Assembly (NCBI GenBank): GCA_022749755.1 | Contig: CM040449.1 | Location: forward strand, 7,821,657-7,885,656 | Direction: 5' to 3' | Source of the DNA: Azadirachta indica | Taxonomy: Eukaryota; Streptophyta; Magnoliopsida; Sapindales; Meliaceae | DNA: 64,000 nt | In this document: positions 47,934 through 61,642 of the stretch, in pieces | Position numbering within the stretch: position 1 is the first letter of the stretch | Layout: every line of letters begins with the position of its first letter | Position numbers and translations under genes: made by a program | Notes under the pieces: model-generated | Databases searched by the model: none | What the model saw: only the letters and a program-made list of their open reading frames with translations | What the model was told of the DNA's origin: nothing

Positions 47934-48170
47934 TTTACAAATATTAGAAACAAATTAAGAGAGAAGAATAAATAACAGATCAAACCTAAAAGCACAAATT
48001 CACCTTGATCAGATCCAAATGAAATTTCAATGGTTCCACGGAATAAACTGACGTACTTGCAGAAGCAATTTCATCTCTCTAATTGTTTACAAGAACCATA
48101 ATCTGTGGATGACAGTATTGATTATCCAGATGAATGCTTCTTCTTAACCATTGTTGAGAAATCAGAACCG

Positions 48171-48299
48171 CTAGAAATTTTTATCTTCTGAATCATTCAC
48201 TTTTATCTTGACTCTCTCTTCTTCACTTCCTTTCATTTTCTCCTTGTGAATCTTTCTTAACACATATACATCAGCAATATAGTATCCAGAAGTTGACAT
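48171..48299 (-). CDS. SP-B8, short protein truncated by a one-base insertion
   Basis: 42 residues: MSTSGYYIADVYVLRKIHKE, KMKGSEEERVKIKV, NDSEDKNF, stop. One extra T (AAATTTCTAG where others have AAATTCTAG) makes the stop. Without it the frame would continue through SSGSDFSTMVKKKH to a TAA about 20 codons on. A TATA-like TATATATAAA lies about 75 bp upstream (48380-48371), and TTTACAGGGG just before the ATG resembles a 3' splice site. It lies 720 bp downstream of the intact ALD1. It may be active in the short form, a fresh pseudogene, or an assembly error. Confidence 0.55.
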   Translation of the reverse strand: MSTSGYYIADVYVLRKIHKEKMKGSEEERVKIKVNDSEDKNF

Positions 48300-49021
48300 C
48301 CCCTGTAAATTAATTGAATTAGCTGCAATTTTGTGTAAATGATGAGTTTAACCTAGCTAGCCTAGGATTGATTTATATATAGGAGTTTGGAACTTGGGTA
48401 GCAAACCATTCTTTCATTTATTTATTCTTTACTTTCCTGGCAGCATATGTATACTAGTAGTACTTCAAACATGGACAAAATCAAAGTGGGACCGTGTGGA
48501 ATGCTCCATTTTGGTTAGAATATATTGCTGCCCTGGTGACCAAGGTATTACTATTCATTACTTACCTGACACAGGTAATTGAAATTCTTTTCTTCTGACA
48601 CAGCTCCCTGTTTTCACAGGTCTGTCTTTATGATGGAGATTTCTAGTCTCTTGTGCAATTCCAGGACAATCGTTTGCTGGAGTCAGGTTGAGTTCATCAC
48701 TTCAGCTCATCATTCAAGTTTCAGAAAGCCCCAGAAAAAAATTTATGCTGATACTGGAATCGGGATGAGTTCATAATTCTGCTCATCATTCAAATAGTGA
48801 TACCTTATTCCCTTTCAAGCAATTTATGTTGCAGGATCTTTAGAAAATTCAAAATTCATCTATCTCTTGATTTATATGTAATCTTTATTCATGTATGAGG
48901 CCAGCGGATAATTGACAGCATTGCACCAAGAAGATATTCTTGGCTTTAATGGATCAAAAATCCGAGATGGGCAATATGTAAATATCTCAACTTCACTGAT
49001 GAAAACAGCAAAGACAAAAAC

Positions 49022-52587
<3,566 letters not shown>

Positions 52588-52599
52588 GATATTATTTCA

Positions 52600-55060
52600 A
52601 ATTTATATTGTTCGGGATCCTTAACTATCACTCAGTGTACTAGATATGCTCTCAAATGTAAGTTGGCACACAACACCAAGTCCCTGAAAGAATATTTATA
52701 CAACCTGGGACCATTTAATAGTGGATATTCGCCAGAACTTTTCTATGGTAGTTCCCAGAAAGAAACAAAGAATGAGAAATCAAGCTGCTGACAACATAGT
52801 CATTAAAACGCAAAGTTCCATTTCTTGGTTACATAAATGCAATCAGCAGAAGATTTGATTTTCCGTGGAACATTTTTCCACCTAACGCGCACATATTTCC
52901 AGTGCAAAAATTCCATAATACATTTACATTCCATGAACCTAGTACAGTTATCGAGTTCCGTTGCCAAATTAAACGTGATGCTGTCAGTGTTGCTTCCAGT
53001 ATTGGGATGGCATTTCACATTGAAGATGCGTTAACCCAAAGGCAGACAGGCATATCTAACTTTCCAGGCTTGTGGAAATGGCCTTGTGGAAATGGCTGCT
53101 GAGAAGCAAATAATCCAAGCTGAGGAGAAGCCGTGGAGCATTTAGATTGGACCTGATGTACATCAAACACACGGAAAATTTTCACTGTCTGGTGTTGACT
53201 AAACCACAGGACATCAGTTATTGCAAATGTGACCGCATTATCGTGTAAAATGTATTTTTCACTGAGCAACTTCGTCTAATGAATTGACCAGACATTTCTT
53301 AGAATTTCTATGTTAGAAGTTTGCAAGACAAAAGAAATCCTAAAAGCTAAAAGCATATCTCCTTCTGAGCAACTTCGTGTAAAAGTACAACGAAGCAGAG
53401 CGTTTTTTTTCTGATAAGCAAAGCCAATGCAAGCAATAATAGCCTTGGAAAAGTCTGGTGCTCTCATTTCCATAGAAATAAAACAGAACATGTCTTATAA
53501 TGAGAATGACTTCTGCCTATCACTGATATTGATATGCCAGACAATTCTAATTTTCATTCAAAGAAGGTTCAAAATTAAGATTGCTATTCTCCATCTCAAG
53601 TAATTATCTGCAACTTTTCAATGGTGGAGGAATCAATTTCCTGTCCCAGTACATTGCTTCCAGATAAGCCGATATGGTATCATCAGATTCATGGGCTTCT
53701 AAAAGGCCCAATGACTTGAATACAGTTGGCCCGAATGTCCAACTTTTAGGCTAAAGGGCGATTTAGCCTTGAGAAAAATCCTAGAATAAATTTTTCTTTT
53801 CAATAATTGGAGTGTGAAATTTTTTCTTCCTAAAATAAAGATCTGAATTTTATTTTAACTTTTTAATATTACATAATTATACATATAATTTATCAATATT
53901 TTATATATAAAATTTATTAAAATTTGATATTTGTATCAGTTTGACCATGTTTGCATATGTTTCCACCTAATTTAAAATTTGATTAAGGATGACAACGATA
54001 TGAATATTTAATATCTATATCTACATCTTACAAAAAATATTATATCTATGTCTCTCGCAAATATTTTATTTAAAATTGGTATTCTCCTACACGCATATTT
54101 ATATCCTAATGATATATTTGTATCTTAATAAAAATAGTAAAATTTAAAAAATTTTGAATTTATAATTTAATTTTTAATATTTTATAAATTAATATACTAT
54201 ATGAATACATTAAACTAAAAAATAATTTTATTATATTTTTGATAAAAATGTATTAATATATCTTGCTAGACAATTTTGAAATCAAATTAATTAAATTATA
54301 TAAAAAATTCTGGCTTAGAACAATCAAAGAGAGGATAAATTTTGCCATAATTTTAATCTGCATATCATACATCGGCATGCTAAATTCGATAAAATTATTG
54401 ATGTACTTGCTTGCATATGTAGACTTACAATTTCATCAATAAGAAATCACATATACTCATTGGCACGGGATTTAACCTGTCGTGGCTTTTTTAACAATTT
54501 ATCACAGTTCATGAATGATGCCCATTTCAAACCACAACTTCCTCAGTGTTTCAAATATTAAACACCAAAAATTTTTGCAGTATGGTAGATTATATCCACT
54601 AACAACAACATCAATAAAATAATGATAAGATAGAACATAATGGCCAAAATCATAGGGACGTTGAATATTTACAAAATTTAGGATTTTTTTTTTAATATAA
54701 AAACGAAGTACGATAAAATTAATATATCTACATATATTTTATAATATTTATATCCACACTATATCGTACCCTTTTATCAAAAAATATGGTTTTAGTTTAT
54801 TGCAATTCTCAAAAATTTAAATTCCGTTTGCATAAATATGTACTTATATATTTTTTTGTCATTGAACTCTGACCTCTTTGTGTTGGGAGTAATAACAAAA
54901 TAATTAAAAATTTCAATTAAAAAAAGTTTCTCAAAACAACAAAATAAAGTTTTCCAGGAAAAAAAAGAAATGGTAATCGGACGGCAGTTAGAAGGGGAGC
55001 TTACGTTGATTATGATAATGCCGCTCTCTCCTAACCACGTCTATTCTCAACAATCGAATA
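52600..55060. other. ALD1 upstream region and spacer
   Basis: 52.6-53.7 kb has more balanced base composition than the rest and several short minus-strand frames (for example 53015-53269), but no recognisable domain; it could be ALD1 promoter or a non-coding transcript. 53.8-54.9 kb is plain AT-rich spacer. Confidence 0.35.
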
Positions 55061-55152
55061 TTCTTTTTCTCTGTAATCTTCTCCTTAAACCCTAATTTTA
55101 ATCGCTTAACCCCGTACATCTCACCTCACTGTTGTAACCCTAAACCTAATTG

Positions 55153-56109
55153 ATGCTACCTCTATTGAATCAGGTAAACCACTTACATTTCTACTCACAC
55201 ATGGTTTGTGTTTGTTGTTGATTTTCAGAATTCAAAACCCTAGATTTGGTTTGTTGTAATTCTTTAAAAGAAATGTAATCTTTAGTTTGGAAGTGATTAG
55301 TGTCGCTAATCTGAATTGAACACGAACTTCGTATCACTGTGTGGATTTAAAAAATGGAACTTTTTGTTGTGTCTTGATAAAGAGAATAAGCGGTGAAATA
55401 TTTCATTTTTTTTTTTTCAATGTTGTTAATGTACTTTAATATTTGCTGAAGCTCTATTTGGCTTCACAGAAGATGTGGGTAGGAGGATAAATGCGAGTTT
55501 GGGTTTTGGTTTGTTGTTGTTGTAACTAGCAGACCCCATTTAGTTGAATGAAGGTTCAGTTGTGTTAAGCTTAATTTGCATTGAAATAATGAATTTGCTC
55601 AGGGAGTATCAGAACCACAATTTAATTTAGCTCAGCTACTAAGGTGTATTTATTTTTGTTGTCCATTTTTTAATATAGCTGAAAGAGGTAGAGGGTGTTG
55701 AGGTAAAAAAAAGGAGACTTCATGTAATGTGGATGACTGTGCTTTATGTATGAAAATATGCTCTGTTCTAGATTTTGTGAAAAGGGATCTGAATTTTGAA
55801 TTGCAGATAAATGTGTGGTAAGGAAATTGATAGTTGTGCCCTAGCAAATTAGAATGTCACGGTCCAAATGTCTTCCACTTATGATGCTCTCATCCTTAAC
55901 TAGCTCCTATTTGTAGATTTGATTTATCATATTAACTCAAAGCTATTTGAGGTCAATTACAATTGTTTATATATTGTTGGAGCAGTTTACAGTATGTAAC
56001 AATTTTCTTTTTAGAGAATTTTGACAGTTAGAAATTATTTAATTATTATCATTCTCTTCTGCAGTCCCATTTCTGATTAAGTTTGATGCATCAAGCTGAT
56101 GCTGTTTGA
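55153..56109 (+). promoter_or_regulatory. Upstream ORFs in the TRM9-like leader
   Basis: An ATG at 55153 in the first exon, spliced from 55173 to 56065, gives a ten-codon frame (MLPLLNQSHF, stop). A second small frame, MHQADAV, covers 56086-56109 and overlaps the ATG at 56099 in another frame. Either could dampen use of the first main start and favour the Met at 56210. Confidence 0.45.
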
Positions 56110-57937
56110 TGTTCTAAGAGCTACCAGAAGCTTTTGTAAATTTTGGGAGGCATGTCCTGTAACTGTTACCAATAGTAATATTGTTTTTCATCCAGTTGGT
56201 TCTGGAACTATGAGGGAAGTCAAAGTAAAAGGTGCCTCTGGTATCTGTACCATCACAGTTGATAGAGAATCTAATGTTGATGGATCTGTATCCACCAGTG
56301 AGGACCAAAGTTGCACATGTTTAAGTTTAAAATCAACTCCTGAATTAGAAAAGAAGTATGTCCATCGTGTTTATGATGCCATAGCTCCCCATTTCAGTTC
56401 CACTCGTTTTGCTAAGTGGCCAAAAGTTGCAACCTTTTTGAATTCTTTACCTTCAGGTTCTCTTGTCTTGGATGCAGGATGTGGAAATGGCAAGTACTTG
56501 GGTTTAAATCCATCTTGCTTCTTTGTAGGCTGTGATATAAGTGCTCCCCTAATCAAGATTTGTCTGGATAGGGGGCATGAAGTTTTGGTTGCAGATGCTG
56601 TAAATCTTCCTTACAGATCTGATTTTGGAGATGCTGCAATCTCTATAGCCGTATTACATCATCTAAGTACTGAAAGTAGGAGAAAGAAAGCAATTGAAGA
56701 ATTAGTTCGGGTTGTTAAAAAGGGTGGCTTAGTTCTAATAACAGTCTGGGCGGTGGAACAAGAAGATAGATCATTAGTTACTAAATGGACTCCTCTTACT
56801 CAAAGGTATGTAGAAGAGTGGATAGGACCAGGGAGTCCTCGAGTACGTAGCCCCTCGTCTTTAACTTTAGAAAGCATCCCAGAAACTGAGGATAATGCTT
56901 CTGGAGAGCAAGTGAAAGAGTCCAAGGAGAGTTCAACTGATAAGTTGTGGGAATCTATCACTTTAAACTCTCAAAGTAAAGATGATTCATCAGTTTCTCA
57001 AGATGAAAAAACCAGCAAGAATCAACAGGAGTATTTTGTCCCTTGGCACTTGCCTTACCACCGCGCTGAAGTCAGTGGCGCATCTGCTTGTGCTCTTGCA
57101 AATGGCCTGGCAAAGAAAGATGACAAAAAGGGTGCTGTAGTGTACAACAGATATTACCATGTCTTCAGTGAGGGTGAACTTGAAAGGTATGAATCATCTT
57201 TTGCAAATACTGGTGGTTGAATCTAATTTATTTTTATTGTCTCTTTTCTCTCAAATGTTTGCTGTGAACTTCTTTAGTAGATATTCGGTTCTACAGTTTG
57301 CCCTTTTTGTGATTGTATCATATGAGCAACTTTGCTGGAGTTGAAATGAGAATTCTTACAGCAATAATATCTTGTTTGTTTCCCAATAAAATATTTTCAA
57401 AGAAAACATACTAATCTGGGATAGAGTTGCTATCTTTTGGGAGAATAAGTTTTATACTTGTAATATAGTGCCATGGGGACAAATCAGGAGTGAACCTAGG
57501 ATTAAATCTTGAGGGGGAATAATTTTATACAATTTCTCCATACTCCTATGATTAAAACAATAATAATTGGATACATACAGAGTTTTCAGGTCAATATTCT
57601 TTTAACTTATTACCAAATGGAGTATCAAATGAGTTAAAAATTTAATCTGTCAATAAATGTCTCATTTGAAGTTAAAACCCAGAATTATGCTATAGAATAA
57701 GGAGATTGTTTATCTGTCCAGTCAAAGTTCTAAATTCATGTTTGCCTTTTTTTAGTTGATATTGTTGTTATTTTCGTTCACCCTACTATATGGCATATTC
57801 ATCTATCTGGATTCTTATAAAATACTCAAATGTTCATCATTTCATGCAGATTGGTGTCTGATATCGATAATGCAGTGGTAGTTGATAGATTTTATGACAA
57901 ATCAAACTGGTGTATTATACTTGAGAAAACATCTTGA
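55153..57937 (+). CDS. TRM9: TRM9-like tRNA wobble-uridine methyltransferase (with 5' UTR intron)
   Basis: SAM-dependent methyltransferase of the Trm9/ALKBH8 family, which makes mcm5U at tRNA position 34 with TRM112 as partner. Coding exons are 56099-57186 and 57850-57937 (1176 bp, 391 residues); codon 363 is split at GAAAG|GTATG. Motif I is LVLDAGCGNGKYLG (about 122-135), followed by GCDIS, and VADAVNLPYR and AVLHHLSTESRR. The long acidic insert (about 255-320) is usual in plant members. The end is YNRYYHVFSEGELER, then VVDRFYDKSNWCIILEK from exon 2. A Met at residue 38 (56210, MREVKVKG) matches the start I expect from homologs, so the first 37 residues may be leader or an added targeting peptide. 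An upstream exon ends at 55173 (CAG|GTAAAC). Confidence 0.85.
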
Positions 57938-59200
57938 AGAAATGAAACTTGGCGGTACATCTCTTGGAGCTCCAATGGGAGATAAGTGATATTTGTAGTT
58001 TTGGAATAGATCCCTATGCAAACTCTCTCTTAATCTTGATGTTTCATACTCTTGAAGTGAAGCTGCGCCACCCCCTACTAGGGTATGTATTTTGTTGTGT
58101 ACTGTCCCATTACAGTCGGAATAAAGGGATCATTCCTCACATACAAGTGCTTGGTACTGATTTTACTTCACTTAAGTATGTTCTCCAAATTTTATTCAGC
58201 CATGCATGAAATGTATTCATGCCTTTTCGCATCACAGGCTGATGATAGATTTATTTTTCCCGTAATAGTTTCTCCTACTTGATTGAAATTTGCATGCTAA
58301 GCACAGGGAACGTCTGTGCTCTGACAAATTTGATTGAAGTCAGCAGCTATTATTGTATTAAATTTGATAAATACAATGCCGACCCACAAACAAGGGTGGT
58401 GGTAGTCAGCAGCTACCTGTCTCTAACAGCAACTCAAGGAAAAAGACGTAGCCTTATGATGGCATCAGCAAGAGATAAAACCTCAATAATTAAAATGATA
58501 TTGCATTTAATTGCAATAATCAAAAGGAGGATCAAACCATAGCACGTATGCTTAGCAAATTTATTTTCGGTTGGAAGCTTAGGAAGTAATTGCACTAACC
58601 TAACACAACATATGGTAGTAGTCTCTCAATGCCTGTAACAGCTGCCCGTCTGACTATAACAGGAACTCAAGGAGAAAGAGGTAGCCTTATGGCATCAGCA
58701 AAAGAGGAAACGTTATTAATTGAAAAGATATTGCATTTAATTGCAATAACCAAAAGGAGAATCAGGACCATAACACGTATGTTTGGCAAAATAATTTTCG
58801 GTTGGAAGCTAAGTAACTGCACCAATCTAGATATCGTGCAATCCATGTTAATTATTTATGCTTTTACGGACTAGCTTTAGCTTTAAATACCCGACCATTT
58901 GTATAACACATCCTTGCATGATAGTTGGCTCGGGAACGCATCCTTGCTAATGTTTTTTTGTTTTTAAAAAAGAGGGGTGGGAAATAGCCCAAATAAATTT
59001 TTAATCCCTTATCCTAACGTAATATCACTATAATAATGCTTTCTAATAATTGAATTTGTGCTGGCCAAACATGTGATAATCTCTATCTATTTATCTGATG
59101 CTTGGATTAGTATGTGGTTAACAATGAACAAATAAAGAAATGCAATTCTATGACAGTTAAGGAAACCTTTTCTGTTCATCACTCGGTGCCACGCCCTACA
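57938..59200. other. Intergenic region with a duplicated 190-bp segment
   Basis: 3' flank of the TRM9-like gene (AATAAA near 57384 lies in the intron; the true polyadenylation site is unclear), then the duplicated segment listed separately. No gene recognised. Confidence 0.4.
58408..58830. repeat. Direct repeat, two copies of about 190 bp
   Basis: Copies at about 58408-58600 and 58636-58825 share AACTCAAGGA(A/G)AAAGA, GTAGCCTTATG, GGCATCAGCAA, GATATTGCATTTAATTGCAA, AAAAGGAG and TTTTCGGTTGGAAGCT, in the same order. Neither copy has a convincing gene. Confidence 0.75.
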
Positions 59201-59218
59201 GCTTGGGCATAGTATGAA

Positions 59219-59226
59219 TATATAAA
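59219..59226 (+). promoter_or_regulatory. TATA box of the GPAT gene
   Basis: TATATAAAG about 50 bp before the ATG at 59276; position fits a short 5' leader. Confidence 0.6.
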
Positions 59227-59275
59227 GCTCCTTCATCGTGCACCAAATTATATGAATTATGAAACCTGAATATCC

Positions 59276-61214
59276 ATGGCTACTAAACATTTTCTAAGTA
59301 AAATTCTTTCCCTGTTTAAATTTCTCCCCGAAAGACAAGTCGTAAACTCTTCCTCTCCCCAATTCAAGTACAAAACTCTCCATGCAACCCACTCGAAATT
59401 TCACAAACTCACCTCACTTCTCCAATATTCATTAGAAGAGCTCTCAAACACCACAGTGGTTTTTCACCTAGAGGGTGCATTGCTGAAATCATCTTCACTC
59501 TTTCCCTACTTCATGTTAGTGGCCTTCGAAGCCGGGGGACTCTTCAGGGCTTTCATTTTGTTTCTTCTGTACCCTCTGGTTTGGCTCCTTGGAGAAGAAC
59601 ATGGCCTGAAGGTTATGGTGTTTGTAAGCTTTGTGGGGATCAGAAGAAAGAGTTTCATGATTGGAAGGTCTGTGTTGCCTAAGTTTTTACTAGAAGATGT
59701 TGGAGATGAGGGCTTCAATGCAGTGATGAGTGCTGGTAGAAGGAAAATAGCAGTGAGTGAGATGCCTAGAATCATGGTTGAATGTTTTCTGAAAGATTAT
59801 GTAGGAGTTGATTTGGTTGTGGGAAGAGAGATGAAGGTGGTTTGTGGTTATTTTGTTGGTTTAATGCAGGGTAAAAAGGAAAATAGAGTTGCTTTGTATG
59901 AGCTTCTTGGTTGTGAGAAAATGAGTTCTCATGTCATCATTGGTGTTGGTTGCTTCAACAAGACTTTTGACCACCGGATCTTTTCATTTTGCAAGGTTTG
60001 TTAAATTTATTTAATTTTTCAATTATTTATTTTAATATCTAATTTAGAAATTTGTTAATTTGTTCCCATATAATGATACATGTGCTTGGCATGAATTATC
60101 TTCTAAAAATCTCTATATTTAAAAGTTCAGATTGTGTTTTATGACATTTTTAATATAATATAAATAAGTCATTTCATTAAACTAAAAAATATAAATTTGT
60201 GATTGGTGACGATTTACAAAAGTTCAAGAGAGGATGCTTTGTAAATAGTCACCAAAGGGTGTAAGTGGAGTTGTTCTTTTTGGCGTGTATTATTTTTAGT
60301 CCCTTTATTTTATTATTATTATTTTTTTTTTTTTTAATTTTTGGGTACATCAGGATATTTACTGGGTGACTAAAGCAGAGAAAACGATTTGGAAGATCCT
60401 TCCAAGGGAGAAATACCCAAAGCCATTGATCTTTCATGATGGAAGATTGGCTTTCAGGCCAACCCCAGTTGCTTCACTAGTCATGTTCATGTGGTTTCCA
60501 CTAGGAATTTTTGTCATGTTCATCAGATTTACCAGCGGTCTGTTATTACCTGTCAATATTTCAGCTACTGTAAATGCCTCAACTGGGTTTAGAACCACTA
60601 TATCAAGAACAAAAACCTCACCTACTTCAACCAAACCTAGTGGTGTGCTTTATGTTTGCAACCACAGAACTCTATTCGATCCCATCTTTGTTTCAGTAGG
60701 GGTAATGAAACCTCTCACTGCAGTCACCTACAGCCTCAGTAGATTTAGCGAGGTGGTCTCTCCAATCAAGACCATCCGATTAACAAGAGACCGGGAGAAA
60801 GACAAGAAAGTGATGAATAAATTATTGAGTCTAGGCGATCTTGTCGTTTGCCCTGAAGGAACCACCTGTAGGGAACCATACCTGTTAAGGTTTAGTCCTC
60901 TATTTGCAGAGTTGACAGATGAGATAGTTCCTACGGCTGTAGATTTACATGTTAGCATGTTCTATGGATCAACAGCTAGTGGACGCAAGTGGTTGGACCC
61001 CTTAGTTAATTTGTTCAATCCATTTGTGCTATACTCTCTCATGATTCTTGAGAAGCTACCAAGTTCACAGACATGTAATGCTGGTGGGAAATCAAAGATT
61101 GAGGTTGCCAATCATGTGCAGAATGTGATTGCCAAAGCTCTAGGATTCAAGTGCACAACTCTCACAAGGAAAGAAAAATACATGATCTTGGCAGGCAATG
61201 AGGGCATTATATAG
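59276..61214 (+). CDS. GPAT: Glycerol-3-phosphate acyltransferase, GPAT1/2/3 clade
   Basis: Two exons, 59276-59995 and 60354-61214, joined in phase 0 (TGCAAG|GTTTGT and ATCAG|GATATT); 526 residues. The N-terminal half is the HAD-like domain of land-plant GPATs (VVFHLEGALLKSSSLFPYFM at about 61-80; HDGRLAF after the junction). The nucleophile Asp of the HAD motif is absent (HLEGA where active enzymes have DVDGT), so phosphatase activity is not expected. The C-terminal half is a PlsC acyltransferase with block I NHRTLFD (343-349; catalytic His 344 and Asp 349) and block III PEGTTCREP (407-415). Hydrophobic stretches near 80-125 and 275-305 suggest ER or mitochondrial membrane association. End LTRKEKYMILAGNEGII. 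It transfers an acyl group from acyl-CoA to glycerol 3-phosphate; the exact paralogue is not resolved. Confidence 0.9.
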
Positions 61215-61640
61215 TAGGATTATAATATCAATGTCTGATAAAACTAAAGACAGCAGCATGCAGTACCTTCGTGCTACGTGCCTGTAGAGTTGCCTACCAA
61301 AGCTAGATGCAGCATGTCCAAGCAAAGAACAATAGTTGAGGGGACTCACGGTTAATTCATGTTATCAAGCAAAGCCCGTCTGTTAAGTGTATTTATGTAT
61401 TTACATGTGAACATATTGTTGTACTTTGTGAAAGTTGAAAGTAATAAATTATAACCAAGCAAGTAATTCATGAAGCAATCCACATTGGAATTAGTGCAAA
61501 ATTTTGTGTATGAACAATTAAGAAAAAAGTAAAAGTTGTTGTTTGGCTGATATATGTATCAACACTTCCCTCAAAAAAACTTTTAAAAATAAGGTAAGCA
61601 GTATAGAGTTGTACATGGTGTATCAAAAATCTAAAGCTAA
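61215..61640. other. Convergent intergenic region between GPAT and the DUF547 gene
   Basis: 3' ends face each other. AATAAATTATAA near 61443 may be the GPAT polyadenylation signal. Nothing else seen. Confidence 0.45.
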
Positions 61641-61642
61641 CT

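Noticed and set aside
52803..53491. Several minus-strand frames upstream of ALD1
   Set aside because: Balanced base composition made them worth a look, but no splice pattern or domain links them. I kept the stretch as unexplained spacer.
57949..58282. Plus-strand frames after the TRM9-like stop
   Set aside because: They lie in the 3' flank, overlap in two frames and have no recognisable domain.
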